Part shown: positions 25,477 through 34,477 of the stretch, one piece after another
Layout of the letters: each line of letters begins with the position of its first letter
How positions within the stretch are numbered: position 1 is the stretch's first letter
The notes under the pieces: generated by a model
Seen by the model: only the letters and a program-made list of their open reading frames with translations
Told to the model about the DNA's origin: nothing
Database searches by the model: none
Translations under genes and position numbers: made by a program
Assembly (NCBI RefSeq): GCF_041053105.1
Contig: NZ_CP163444.1
Coordinates: 496,001 to 560,000, forward strand
DNA length: 64,000 nucleotides
Direction of reading: 5' to 3'
Origin: Streptomyces sp. R44
Lineage (GTDB): Bacteria; Actinomycetota; Actinomycetes; Streptomycetales; Streptomycetaceae

Positions 25477-26286
25477 TCACAGGCGGTCGGCCATGAACTC
25501 GGTCAGGTCGCGGAGTACGCGGTCCGGGTCCTCCCAGTACGCGACGTGGCCCACGCCCTCGTAGACGAGGAGCCGGGAGTCGGGGATCGTGTCGAGGATG
25601 GTCTGCTGGTCCTCGCGGGTCAGGATGGGGTCCTTGTCGCCCCAGACGACCAGGGTGGGGACGAGGATGCCCGACAGGGTGGCCCGGAGGTCGGTCTCGA
25701 GCAGGCCGCGCAGGGTCTCGCGCCAGACGTGGGCCGGGGCCTTCAGGGTCTCGTCGGCGAGGGTCTGCAGGAAGCCGCGTCCCAGGGGGGTTGCCGTCAG
25801 GCCGTCCACGAAGGATGCCGCGAGCTCCGGATCCACGGGGTCCTTCAACTCGCTGACGGCTTCCCAGAATTCGTCGGCCTTCGGCTTGTCCGCGAGGGTG
25901 GCCGGCACGCCCAGCAGGACGAGGCCCGCCACCCGGTCCGGCCGACGGCCCGCGACGATCCGGGCGTACACCCCGCCGCTCGATCCGCCCACCAGTACCG
26001 CGCGTTCGATGCCCACGCCGTCCATGAACGCGACCAGGTCCTCGGCGAAGTCCTCCGGCAGGTAGCCCTCGGCCGGTTTGTCGGCGTCGCCGTGGCCGCG
26101 CTGGGTGGGAGCGTAGGCGTGCAGCCCGGCCGGCATGCGGCGCAGCATCGGTTCGAACGTCCACCAGGAGTCCAGGTAGCCGTGCACCAGGACGAGCGGT
26201 ACGCCCCCCGAACGGCCGGCCTCCGCGTACGGAAGCGTGGGGCGCCCCTCCCCCAGGACGGCGCTGTGCACGGCGACGGCGGCCAT
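25477..26286 (-). CDS. Alpha/beta hydrolase
   Basis: This 269-residue alpha/beta hydrolase has an oxyanion segment VHGYLDSWW, the nucleophile elbow GGSSGG, a likely catalytic Asp in VVWGDKDPIL and His in GVGHVAYWEDP. It resembles haloalkane dehalogenase and epoxide hydrolase-like enzymes such as those that cleave small esters, but the exact reaction cannot be assigned. GGAGG before ATG 26286 decides the start over an upstream ATG at 26319. Confidence 0.88.
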   Translation of the reverse strand: MAAVAVHSAVLGEGRPTLPYAEAGRSGGVPLVLVHGYLDSWWTFEPMLRRMPAGLHAYAPTQRGHGDADKPAEGYLPEDFAEDLVAFMDGVGIERAVLVGGSSGGVYARIVAGRRPDRVAGLVLLGVPATLADKPKADEFWEAVSELKDPVDPELAASFVDGLTATPLGRGFLQTLADETLKAPAHVWRETLRGLLETDLRATLSGILVPTLVVWGDKDPILTREDQQTILDTIPDSRLLVYEGVGHVAYWEDPDRVLRDLTEFMADRL

Positions 26287-26539
26287 CGCGGCCCTCCTCA
26301 CCTCTCCTTCCTCCAGCATAGGAAGGAGACGGGCGGGGGGACAGTCGGGGCGTTTCGGGGCCGTACCTCAGCGGGTCGGCGTGGTCTCCCGGCGCTCGAC
26401 GCCGGCCGCCGTCGTTCTGTGACATCCGCCGCCGGTGACTCAGACCACACGGCGGGGCCGTCACACGGATCGGGGGCGTCGGCGTCTTGTGTTCGCCCTG
26501 TGCGGCACGGCCATCGACACCACGAGTGAGGACGACGTC

Positions 26540-27019
26540 ATGGAACCCCGTTTCCACCTGTTCGACAGCCCGACCGCGGCCAAGGTCGCCAAGCGCTTCG
26601 CCACCACCTCGCTGGCCCTGGAGGAGTCGACGCTGTCGGCGTCCCTGCGGGAGCTGGTGCAGCTGCGGGTCGGCCAGATCAACGGCTGCGGTTTCTGCGT
26701 GGACGCCCACGCCAAGGAGGCCGCGGCCGCCGGTGAGTCCGCGGTCCGGCTCAGCCTGGTCGCGACCTGGCGGCACAGCACGGTGTTCACCGAGGCGGAG
26801 CGGGCCGCGCTGGCGCTCGCCGAGGAGGGCACCCGTCTGGGCGACCACGGTGTGTCCGACGGGACCTGGGCCGCGGTGCGCAAGCACTACGACGACGATC
26901 AGATCGGCGCCCTGGTCTGCCTGGTCTCCCTGATCAACGCGGCCACCCGCATGAACGTGATCGTGCACAACCCGGGCGGCTCGTACGAGCCCGGGATGTT
27001 CGCGCGTGTCGCCGGCTGA
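26540..27019 (+). CDS. AhpD-like carboxymuconolactone decarboxylase-family protein
   Basis: This 159-residue all-helical protein has the AhpD-like active site NGCGFCVDAHAKEA: Cys-Gly-Phe-Cys and a nearby His. ELVQLRVGQ and ARMNVIVHNPGG fit the alkylhydroperoxidase-like family. Such proteins reduce peroxides using a thiol partner; some only sense redox state. The region upstream (26287-26539) is shared with the divergent hydrolase and contains no further gene. The ATG follows GTGAGGA. Confidence 0.9.
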   Translation: MEPRFHLFDSPTAAKVAKRFATTSLALEESTLSASLRELVQLRVGQINGCGFCVDAHAKEAAAAGESAVRLSLVATWRHSTVFTEAERAALALAEEGTRLGDHGVSDGTWAAVRKHYDDDQIGALVCLVSLINAATRMNVIVHNPGGSYEPGMFARVAG

Positions 27020-27036
27020 CCTGGGGGGAAGGAGCG

Positions 27037-27065
27037 CGGGCCCGTCCCTTGAGGGGACGGGCCCG
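27037..27065. terminator. Bidirectional hairpin terminator
   Basis: CGGGCCCGTCCC pairs perfectly over 12 bp with GGGACGGGCCCG around a 5-base loop. It lies between the convergent AhpD-like and HAD genes and should end transcription from both sides. Confidence 0.75.
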
Positions 27066-27084
27066 TGCCGTGCGCGGAAGCTGT

Positions 27085-27783
27085 TCAGCTCCGGGCGGCC
27101 GCTCTGTCGCGGACGTGGCGGCGCAGGCCGTCGAGGGACACCTGCTGCAGGCTGTCCGCGAAGACCCGGTCCGGGCCCGGAGGCACCGGCAGCATCGAGG
27201 GGACCACGAGGACCGTGCAGCCGGCGGCGTCGGCCGAGGCGGCTCCGTCCGGGGAGTCCTCGACGGCCACGCAGGCCGCCGTCGGCACGCCGAGCCGCTG
27301 GGCGGCCGTGCGGTACGGGTCGGGGTGCGGCTTGGTGCGTGCGGTGTCGTCGGCGGAGAGGGTGAGGGCGAAGGGGACGTGCGCGAGCGCGCCGCCGACG
27401 ACCGAGTCGACCACCGAGCGGGGTGAGGCGCTGACCAGCGCGAACGGCAGTCCTGCCTGTTCCAGTTCGGCGAGGAGCCGGTCCGCTCCGGGGCGCATGG
27501 GCGCGCCCTCGTCGATGCGCTTCTGGAAGGCGGTGGTCAGGGCCGTCGCGACGCCGTCCGGGTCGGGCGCGCCGGTGGCTCGTACGAGGTGGGCCGCGGT
27601 GTCCTCGACGGCGCGGCCGACGACCTCGGGCGCGTCGGTGTCCGTGAGCCGGTGTCCGAGGCGGGCGGCGACCTCCTCCGTCGCCTGCCACCAGAGGACC
27701 TCGGTGTCGACGAGGGTGCCGTCCATGTCGAAGAGGACCGCGGCGAGTCCGTTCACCGCTTCCTCACCGGTACCGCGCGTCAC
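27085..27783 (-). CDS. HAD-IA phosphatase linked to ABC uptake operon
   Basis: This 232-residue HAD-IA enzyme has motif I FDMDGTLVDTE, motif II VSASPRS, Lys in RTKPHPDPY and motif IV VEDSPDGAASADAAG. All four are intact, as in beta-phosphoglucomutase-like and phosphonatase-like phosphatases. Its GTG overlaps the ATPase stop by four bases, so it is the last gene of the ABC operon. This implies that it hydrolyses the imported phosphorylated compound or a product of it. The actual substrate is not visible. Confidence 0.87.
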   Translation of the reverse strand: MTRGTGEEAVNGLAAVLFDMDGTLVDTEVLWWQATEEVAARLGHRLTDTDAPEVVGRAVEDTAAHLVRATGAPDPDGVATALTTAFQKRIDEGAPMRPGADRLLAELEQAGLPFALVSASPRSVVDSVVGGALAHVPFALTLSADDTARTKPHPDPYRTAAQRLGVPTAACVAVEDSPDGAASADAAGCTVLVVPSMLPVPPGPDRVFADSLQQVSLDGLRRHVRDRAAARS

Positions 27784-28865
27784 CGCTCCGTCCTCGGTAC
27801 GACGAGGGCGGGGTGCGGGGCGAGGCCGACGGTGGCACGGGTCCCCGGGGTCAGGTCGGCCGCGTCGCGTGACGGGAGGTCCGCCTTGACCGTCGTACCG
27901 CGGTGGTCGAGGTGGACGCGGGTGACGGAGCCGAAGAAGGAGGTGGAGACGATGACGGCCTCGCCGTCGGTGTCGGCGGTCACGGTGACGTTCTCGGGGC
28001 GGACGAGCACCTCGACGTCGCGGGTGCCGGGGACGTCTCCGTCGACGGGGAGTCTGCTGCCCGCGGCCTCCACGAGGCCGGAGTCCGTGAGGCGGCCCGG
28101 CAGGCGGTTCATGGTGCCGACGAACTCGGCGACGAAGGCGGTCGCGGGGCGGCGGTACAGCTCGGCCGGGGCCGCGCACTGCTCCAGTCGGCCCGCGTTG
28201 AGGACGGCGACGCGGTCCGCCATGGACAGCGCCTCCTCCTGGTCGTGGGTGACGAACACCGTGGTGATGCCGAGGGAGAGCTGGAGCCGGCGGATCTCCT
28301 CGCGCAGGCTGAGCCGGACCTTGGCGTCGAGGGCGGAGAGGGGCTCGTCCAGGAGCAGGACGCGCGGGCGCAGGGCGAGGGCCCGTGCGAGGGCCACGCG
28401 CTGCTGCTGGCCGCCGGACATCTGGTGCGGGTAGCGGTCGCCGTGTTCCGGCAGGCCGACGAGGTCGAGGAGTTCGGCGGCGCGGGCGTGGCGCTCGGCG
28501 GCGCCGGTCTTGCGGACGCGGAGGCCGAAGGCGACGTTGTCGCGGGCGGTGAGGTTGGGGAAGAGGCTGTACGACTGGAAGACCATGCCGGCGTCGCGGC
28601 GGTTGGCCGGGACGTGGGTGATGTCGGCGCCGTCCACGAGGACTTCGCCGGAGTCGGGGCGTTCGAAGCCGGCGAGGACCCGCAGGGCGGTGGTCTTGCC
28701 GCAGCCCGACGGGCCGAGGAGCGCGAGGAGTTCGCCCGGTTCGACGGTCAGGTCGAGGCCGTCGAGGGCGACGGTCGTGCCGAACGCGCGGCGCAGGCCG
28801 CGGAATTCGACGCGGGCCCCGGTGGCGGCGGTGGACTCCGTCCGTTCCGCTGTGGCAGAGGTCAT
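27780..28865 (-). CDS. ABC importer ATPase (PotA/FbpC type)
   Basis: This 361-residue ATPase has Walker A LGPSGCGKTT, Q-loop FQSYSLFP, signature MSGGQQQRVALARAL, Walker B VLLLDEPLSALD, and VTHDQEEAL. A C-terminal TOBE-like domain contains VRPENVTVT and GSVTRVHLDHRG. This subfamily powers import of polyamines, ferric iron, or 2-aminoethylphosphonate. It lies three bases downstream of permease 2 and overlaps the HAD gene. Confidence 0.93.
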   Translation of the reverse strand: MTSATAERTESTAATGARVEFRGLRRAFGTTVALDGLDLTVEPGELLALLGPSGCGKTTALRVLAGFERPDSGEVLVDGADITHVPANRRDAGMVFQSYSLFPNLTARDNVAFGLRVRKTGAAERHARAAELLDLVGLPEHGDRYPHQMSGGQQQRVALARALALRPRVLLLDEPLSALDAKVRLSLREEIRRLQLSLGITTVFVTHDQEEALSMADRVAVLNAGRLEQCAAPAELYRRPATAFVAEFVGTMNRLPGRLTDSGLVEAAGSRLPVDGDVPGTRDVEVLVRPENVTVTADTDGEAVIVSTSFFGSVTRVHLDHRGTTVKADLPSRDAADLTPGTRATVGLAPHPALVVPRTER

Positions 28866-28868
28866 GGG

Positions 28869-29792
28869 TCAGGACTCCTTGCGGGAGGTGCGGGGGGCTC
28901 CGGGCGTGCCGGCCGGTGCCGTTCCGGCCCGGGACAGGACGAGGAGCAGCGCCCAGGTGATGAGGAGGCTCAGGAGGGAGACGGCCACCGACATGCGGGC
29001 CTGGGCGCCGGAGATGGAGACGATCCACACGGCGAAGGGCCGGAAGCCGAGGATCGAGGCGATGGTGAACTCGCCGAGGACCAGGGCCAGGGTGAGGAAG
29101 GCGGCTCCGGCGAGCGAGGAGCGCAGGTTGGGCAGGATCACCCGGAGCATGACGTACGGCCAGGAGGCCCCGCAGTTGCGGGCGGCCTCGACGAGGGTCG
29201 GGACGTCGACGGCGCGCAGTCCGGCGTCGAGGGAGCGGTACACGAACGGCAGGGCCATGACGGTGTACGCGAGGACCAGGACGAAGGGGAAGTCCTCGTT
29301 CTGGACGGCGAGGAACGTCTGGTAGAGCGGGGTCCGCGACAGGTGGTCCGGGCCCCAGCGCAGTACGGTGCTGATCCCGGTGACGAGCGCGATCGGCGGC
29401 ACCACGAGCGGCAGCATGCACATCACCTCGACGACCGGCCGCAGGCGCGGCGCGCCGAGCCGGACCGCCACCAGGGCGGGCACGGCGAGCAGCAGGGCGA
29501 GCGCGATGGTGGCGGCGGCGAGGCCGAGGGAGAGCAGCAGGCTCTCGGTGAATCCGTCGGCGGAGAGCAGCGCGGTGTAGGCCTCGAAGGAGACGCCCTG
29601 GCCGGGGGTGTGCACGGTGAAGACGAACGAGGCGATCAGCGGGACGAGGAAGTACGCGCCGCCCAGGCCGAGGACGAGGCCGCGCCATACGCGGGGGCGG
29701 CGACGGGTCCGTACGGGGGTGGTGGGCCGGGCCGCCGCCCGCGCCGCGGACTCCGGGGTGACGTCCGGGGCGGTGGAGGTCATCGCAGCCAT
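28869..29792 (-). CDS. ABC importer permease 2
   Basis: This permease of about 307 residues has six membrane segments and the EAA loop VEAARNCGASWPYVMLRVILPNL, the site of contact with the ATPase. It carries an Ala/Pro-rich cytosolic N-terminus. GGAG before ATG 29792 supports that start; ATG 29783 would give a neat ATGA overlap with permease 1. Both are possible. It works as a heterodimer with permease 1. Confidence 0.9.
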   Translation of the reverse strand: MAAMTSTAPDVTPESAARAAARPTTPVRTRRRPRVWRGLVLGLGGAYFLVPLIASFVFTVHTPGQGVSFEAYTALLSADGFTESLLLSLGLAAATIALALLLAVPALVAVRLGAPRLRPVVEVMCMLPLVVPPIALVTGISTVLRWGPDHLSRTPLYQTFLAVQNEDFPFVLVLAYTVMALPFVYRSLDAGLRAVDVPTLVEAARNCGASWPYVMLRVILPNLRSSLAGAAFLTLALVLGEFTIASILGFRPFAVWIVSISGAQARMSVAVSLLSLLITWALLLVLSRAGTAPAGTPGAPRTSRKES

Positions 29793-30673
29793 CGGGCGCT
29801 CCTGCGCTGGAGGGGGAGGTAGACCGCCATGACCAGGCCGGCGATCAGGATCATGTCGAGGCCGAGGGCGAGGGCGACGTTCTCCTGGCCGACGAGGACG
29901 TTCCCGGAGAGGGCGTCCGCGATCTTCAGGGTGACCAGGGGTACGGAGCCGCCGACGAGGGCCGCGGCGGTCGCGTGGGCGGCGAAGGCGCTGCCGAAGA
30001 GCAGCACGAACCCGCCGAGCAGCGAGGGCGCGAGGACCGGGATGCCGACGTGGCGCCAGTACTGCCGACCGCCGGCGCCCGCGTTCTGCGCGGCCTCCCG
30101 CCATTGGGGGCGCAGGCCGTCGAGGGCGGGCAGGATCACCAGGACCATGAGGGGGATGAGGAAGTACAGGTAGACGACGGCGAGGCCGCCGAAGGAGTAC
30201 AGGTTCCAGCCGAGGCTGGTGAGGTCGGCGAGCTGGGTGACGACGCCGGAGATGCCGACGGTCGCGATGAACGCGAACGCGAGGGGGACGCCGCCGAAGT
30301 TGGCGAGGACTCCGGAGGCGGTGAGGACGGCGCTGCGCAGGGCCTGGGACCGGGAGGTGACGACGGCCTGGGCGATGAGGACGCCGAGGACGGAGCCGAT
30401 CAGGGCGGTGAGCGCGGAGAGTTGCAGGCTGCCGAGGAGCGAGCCGAGGTAGGGGCCCTGGAGCGAGCGGCTCAGGTGCTCGCCGGTCAGGGCGGTCGCG
30501 CCGGTGGCCGGATCGGTGCGGGTGACGGCGCCGTACAGGAGGGCGCCGAGGGGCAGTCCGAAGGCCAGGGCCGTGAAGGCGATCAGGGGGAGGGCGGCGA
30601 GCCAGGTGCGGGGGCCGCGCCGCCGGCGGCTGGGGCCGCCGGCGGTTCCCGTGGTGGGGGTGGCTGAGGACAT
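29780..30673 (-). CDS. ABC importer permease 1
   Basis: This 297-residue permease has an N-terminal membrane segment (LAALPLIAFTALAFGLPLGA), a periplasmic-side loop (EHLSRSLQGPYL), and the EAA loop REAAQNAGAGGRQYWRHVGIPVL. This matches the PhnU/PotB-like permeases. The start codon shares one base with the stop of the binding protein gene (TGATG), so translation is coupled. Confidence 0.92.
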   Translation of the reverse strand: MSSATPTTGTAGGPSRRRRGPRTWLAALPLIAFTALAFGLPLGALLYGAVTRTDPATGATALTGEHLSRSLQGPYLGSLLGSLQLSALTALIGSVLGVLIAQAVVTSRSQALRSAVLTASGVLANFGGVPLAFAFIATVGISGVVTQLADLTSLGWNLYSFGGLAVVYLYFLIPLMVLVILPALDGLRPQWREAAQNAGAGGRQYWRHVGIPVLAPSLLGGFVLLFGSAFAAHATAAALVGGSVPLVTLKIADALSGNVLVGQENVALALGLDMILIAGLVMAVYLPLQRRSARWLR

Positions 30674-31818
30674 CAGGAGAGGGCCTTGTCCCACTTCTCG
30701 GCGAGGGTGGCCTTGGCCTTGTCGAGCTCGGCGGAGGCCGGGAAGGCGGGGGTGCCGTCGACCTTGGGGAGCTTGGCCACGAAGGTCTTGTCGGCGGTGC
30801 CGTCGGCGGTCATGGCCGGGAGCAGGACGGGGCGGGCGTAGCCCTTGAGCCAGAGGTTCTGGCCCTCGGTGCTGTAGAGGAACTCCATCCACAGGCGGGC
30901 GGCGGCGGGGTGCGGGGCGTCCTTGCTGACGGCCTGCGAGTAGAACTGCGCGTAGACGCCGTCGGTGGGGACGGCGACCTGCCAGTCGACGCCCTTGCTC
31001 TTGAACTGGTCGGCGTAGCCGGCGTTGAGGTAGTCCCAGTCGATGCTGATGGGCGTCTCGCCCTTCTCGACGGTGGCCGGGGTGGACTCGACGGGGATGA
31101 AGTTGCCGCTCTTCTTCAGCGTGCCGAAGAAGTCGATGCCGGGCTGGATGTCGGCGAAGGAGCCCTTGTTGGCGAGGGCGGCCGCGTACACGCCGCCGAA
31201 GGCGGAGCCGGACTTGGTCGGGTTGCCGTTGAGGGCGACCTTGCCCTTGTACTCGGGCTTGAGGAGGTCGGCGAAGGTCTTCGGGCAGTTCGGGATGCGC
31301 TTGGCGTCGCAGCCGATGGAGACGTAGCCGCCGTAGTCGTTGTACCAGCGGCCGTCCGCGTCCTTCTGGGCCGCGGGGATCTTCTCCCAGGCCTCGACCT
31401 TGTACGGGGCGAACAGGCCTTCCTCGGCGCCGCTGCGGGCGAAGGCGATGCCCAGGTCGAGGACGTCGGGGGCGCGCTTCTGGCCCTTGCGGGACTTGAC
31501 GGCGGCGATCTCGTCGGCGCTGGAGGCGTCCGGGTTCTCGCTCTCGACCTTGATGCCGTACTTCGTCTCGAACGCCTTGATCAGCTCGCCGTAGTTGGCC
31601 CAGTCCGGCGGCAGGGCGATGACGTGCAGCGCGCCCTCCTGCTTGGCCGCCTTGGCGAGGGCGTCCATGCCGCCGAAGTCCTTGGCCGAGGCGGCGGTGG
31701 CCGCCTTCGCACCCTTGCCGTCCGTGCCGACCGCGCCCTCGGGAGCGGCACCGCAGGCGGTGAGGGTGGTCAGGGCGACGGCGCCGAGCAGGGCTGCAAC
31801 GACGGGGGTTCTGCGCAC
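30673..31818 (-). CDS. ABC importer solute-binding lipoprotein
   Basis: This 381-residue protein begins with a lipoprotein signal: VRRTPVVAALLGAVALTTLTAC, where TLTAC-G is the lipobox. The mature part is a type II binding protein: GALHVIALPPDWANYGELI, FETKYGIKVESENPDASS, VLDLGIAFARSG and PISIDWDYLNAGYADQ. It resembles binding proteins for iron, polyamines or 2-aminoethylphosphonate. With the HAD gene, a phosphonate or phosphate ester is an attractive but unproven ligand. GTG 31818 was chosen because GGGAGAA precedes it and the signal peptide starts there; an upstream open frame of 45 codons lacks these. Confidence 0.92.
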   Translation of the reverse strand: MRRTPVVAALLGAVALTTLTACGAAPEGAVGTDGKGAKAATAASAKDFGGMDALAKAAKQEGALHVIALPPDWANYGELIKAFETKYGIKVESENPDASSADEIAAVKSRKGQKRAPDVLDLGIAFARSGAEEGLFAPYKVEAWEKIPAAQKDADGRWYNDYGGYVSIGCDAKRIPNCPKTFADLLKPEYKGKVALNGNPTKSGSAFGGVYAAALANKGSFADIQPGIDFFGTLKKSGNFIPVESTPATVEKGETPISIDWDYLNAGYADQFKSKGVDWQVAVPTDGVYAQFYSQAVSKDAPHPAAARLWMEFLYSTEGQNLWLKGYARPVLLPAMTADGTADKTFVAKLPKVDGTPAFPASAELDKAKATLAEKWDKALS

Positions 31819-31845
31819 GGGTTCTCCCAGAAGCAAGTGACGGAA

Positions 31846-31859
31846 CTTGTCTGAACAAG
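31846..31859. promoter_or_regulatory. Candidate GntR operator in ABC/GntR divergent region
   Basis: CTTGT-CTGA-ACAAG is a perfect inverted repeat close upstream of the binding protein gene. Further upstream, TGAACCAC occurs twice with an 11-bp period (31946-31953 and 31957-31964) next to the palindrome CCACGTGG (31961-31968). Either site could bind the GntR/UTRA regulator. Confidence 0.5.
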
Positions 31860-32083
31860 ACGCCCCTAGTTCGCCCGCGCCCCCTGTCCGGAAAGTGAAC
31901 GGGACATGGCCAGATCCAGACGCCTCCCGGAAGAGCCGGTTGTGATGAACCACAGCTGAACCACGTGGACTTCAGATGAATCGACAGATCCTTCCGGCGT
32001 CAGCTCGGCGGGTTAGGGTGGCCGTCGGGACAGCACACCCCGTGACCGGGTGCGCACAGTGAAGTACGAGATGGGGGCCGATT

Positions 32084-32833
32084 GTGACGGCGCTGTACGT
32101 GGAGATCGCGGAGGGACTCCGCCGCTCGATCCTCAACGGCGAGTACGCCGTCGGCGCCCGCCTGCCCTCCGAGAGCGACCTCGCCGACCGCTGGTCCGCG
32201 TCACGCGGCACGGTGCGCCAGGCCGTCGCCCTGCTCACCTCGGAAGGCATCATCGGCTCGCGCCAGGGCGCCCGTCGCATCGTGCTCCGCAGGGAGCGCC
32301 GGCACAGCTTCGCCGAGCTCCACAGCTTCGCCCAGTGGGCGCGGACGATGGGCTACCGCTCGGCGAGCCGCTTCCTCCACCGCGAGCGGCGCCGGGCCAC
32401 TCCGGAGGAGGCACGCCGTCTCGCCCTCCCGGAGGGGGCCGGGGTCCTCGACGTCCTGCGCCTGCGCTGCCTGGACGACGAACCGGTGATGGTCGAACGC
32501 ACGGCGTACGCGGAGTGGGTCGCGCCCACCGTCGAGTCCCTGCCCGTCGACTGCGCCTCGATCATGGACAGCATGGCCGAGGACGCGGGGATCGTCGCCC
32601 ACTACGGCGAGCACCTCATCGACGCGGTGCCCGCCGGGAGCGACGACGCGCGTCTGCTCCGCGTGCGCCGCGGCAGCCCGCTCCTGCGGCAGCGGCACCT
32701 CACGAGCAATCAGGACGGCCGCCCCATCGAGTGGACCGAGGACCGCTACCGCGCGGGGAGCGTCACGTTCAACGTGAGCAACTCGGTGGGCACGGCGCCT
32801 CTGGTGCGGGACCCCGGCTCACTGCTGATGTGA
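32084..32833 (+). CDS. GntR family regulator, HutC/UTRA subfamily
   Basis: This 249-residue regulator has an N-terminal winged helix: YVEIAEGLRRSILNGEY, LPSESDLADRWSASRGTVRQAVALL and GSRQGARRIV. A UTRA ligand domain follows, with FAQWARTMGYRSASRF, LDVLRLRCLDDEPVMVERTAY and RRGSPLLRQRHL. HutC-type regulators usually repress a neighbouring transport operon and release it on binding the nutrient or its product. It is divergent from the ABC importer operon and is the likely regulator. It starts with GTG; GGGGG lies nine bases upstream. Confidence 0.92.
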   Translation: MTALYVEIAEGLRRSILNGEYAVGARLPSESDLADRWSASRGTVRQAVALLTSEGIIGSRQGARRIVLRRERRHSFAELHSFAQWARTMGYRSASRFLHRERRRATPEEARRLALPEGAGVLDVLRLRCLDDEPVMVERTAYAEWVAPTVESLPVDCASIMDSMAEDAGIVAHYGEHLIDAVPAGSDDARLLRVRRGSPLLRQRHLTSNQDGRPIEWTEDRYRAGSVTFNVSNSVGTAPLVRDPGSLLM

Positions 32834-33006
32834 GGACCTTGCCGCGGCAGTGACCTGCGTCACTTGTTAAGGGTTGTTTAAGAATCAACGTCGCGAACGT
32901 TCCCTTTTCGTATGCCTTGGGCGCAGTTGACGCTTGCCTTGACTGACAGTCACATTCTCCTCGGCTTCGCCGCACCTTCCCTGGCTTCACCACATCTGGA
33001 GCATCG

Positions 33007-33919
33007 ATGCGCCACAGGACTGCCCTGACCACAGCAGTCACGACCGACGCCGCCGGACCGGCGTCACGTCCCGCGCAGGACGACGGCATCTTCGGGAAGG
33101 TCGCCGCGCCCGGCGGCGGGCCGGGGGCACGCGCGCAGGACGTCGAGTTGTTCGACGTCACCCGGACCCTGCCGCCCGTTCGGGGAGAGGACGGGCCGCG
33201 CGGACGCCACGGAGCGGGGAAGCCCCGGCCCGTACGGAAGGCGTCGCGGTCGCGGCGGGCCGCGAAGGCGCCCGAGCGCGAAAGCCGGAGCGGCCTCTCG
33301 CTCCCGCTGCTGATCACCGGCGCGCTCGCCGCGGGGATCGGCCTCGCGGTCGGCCTCACGTCCGAGCCGGACCGGACGTCCACGGACGGTCTGTCCCTCG
33401 TGATGCCCGACCTGCCGACACCCCACGCGACCCCGGACGCCGAGCCGTCGGCCGCCGGCCGCCGGCCGGACCTCCACGCCGACGGCAGCGGCGGCGGCCG
33501 TCGAGACGGCCGCCGCTCCGCCGTCGTCGGCGCCCGCTCCCCCGCCGTCGACGGCCGCTGCCCCGCCCACGACGGCACACCGGCCGACACCCACCCCCAC
33601 GCCGACCCAAGGTTCCCCCCGGCCCGATCGGCCCGACGCGTCCACGCTCGCGCTCGGCAGCACCGGGCCCGAGGTCGTGGACCTCCAGCGACGCCTCCAG
33701 CAGCTGTACTTGTACCTCGGCTCGGCCGACGGAGTCTTCAGCGAGTCCGTGGAGGCGGCGCTGAGCCGCTTCCAGGTGGCCCGCGCCATCCCTGAGGAGC
33801 CGGGCGTCTACGGACCGATGACCCGCACGGCCCTGTACGCCGAGACCGACCGGCCCGGCCGGAAGGGCCGGAACGGCTCGGACGACCGGGGCGACCGGAG
33901 GAGCGGCTGGGACGACTGA
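33007..33919 (+). pseudogene. Frameshifted membrane protein with peptidoglycan-binding domain
   Basis: The first frame gives a cytosolic basic segment and a membrane helix (LPLLITGALAAGIGLAVGL) followed by SLVMPDLPTPHATP. The second frame, open only after about 33405, gives a Thr/Pro/Ala linker (AAPPTTAHRPTPTPTPTQGS) and a C-terminal peptidoglycan-binding domain, LALGSTGPEVVDLQRRLQQL and DGVFSESVEAALSRFQ. A single-base indel in the low-complexity part between 33405 and 33480 joins both. This part has ccgccggccg-type slippery repeats. An intact gene would encode a protein anchored in the membrane and attached to the cell wall. It may be a sequencing error or real loss. Confidence 0.78.
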
Positions 33920-33991
33920 GCCGATCAACCAGCACACGGGAGCCGCCATATGACGGCACGTCACGACGGGTCGGCACGTACACTCGCCGGT

Positions 33992-34375
33992 ATGGCATCC
34001 CGCATCAGTGAGCTGGTCCTCGACTGCGCCGACCCCGAGCGTCTTGCCGCGTTCTGGAGCGAGGTCCTCGGCTACGTCGAGGTCGGCCGCGAGGAGGACG
34101 GAAGCATCGAGATCGGGCCGGCCGGCATCGGGTTCGGCGGTGCGCAGCCGACGCTCGTCCTGAGCCCCAGCAGCGAGCCGCGGACCGGGAAGCTGCGTCT
34201 GCACATCGATGTCAACGCCACCGACCGCGACCAGGACGCCGAGCTGGAGCGGCTGCTCGCACTCGGCGCCGAGCCCGTCGACATCGGCCAGACCGGCGCC
34301 GAGAACTGGCACGTCCTGGCCGATCCGGAGGGCAACGAGTTCTGTCTCCTGCACCGGAGGCTCAAGCCCCTCTGA
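33992..34375 (+). CDS. VOC/glyoxalase-like protein
   Basis: This 127-residue protein has the vicinal oxygen chelate pattern: ISELVLDCADPERLAAFWSEVLGY at the start and NWHVLADPEGNEFCLL at the end, with the usual metal-site Glu region. The Streptomyces proteins of this type are often annotated as antibiotic-resistance-like, but the substrate is unknown. TACACT seven bases before the ATG and no good ribosome-binding site suggest a leaderless mRNA. ATG 33950 with a weak site is the alternative. Confidence 0.87.
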   Translation: MASRISELVLDCADPERLAAFWSEVLGYVEVGREEDGSIEIGPAGIGFGGAQPTLVLSPSSEPRTGKLRLHIDVNATDRDQDAELERLLALGAEPVDIGQTGAENWHVLADPEGNEFCLLHRRLKPL

Positions 34376-34477
34376 CCGCCGCACGGCAGCGGCAGACCAC
34401 ACTCCCGCCCGAACTCCCACCCGGCCGGCGGACACGCGGCCTGGGCCGAAGCCCCGCCCGGAAAGTATGATCAAGCG

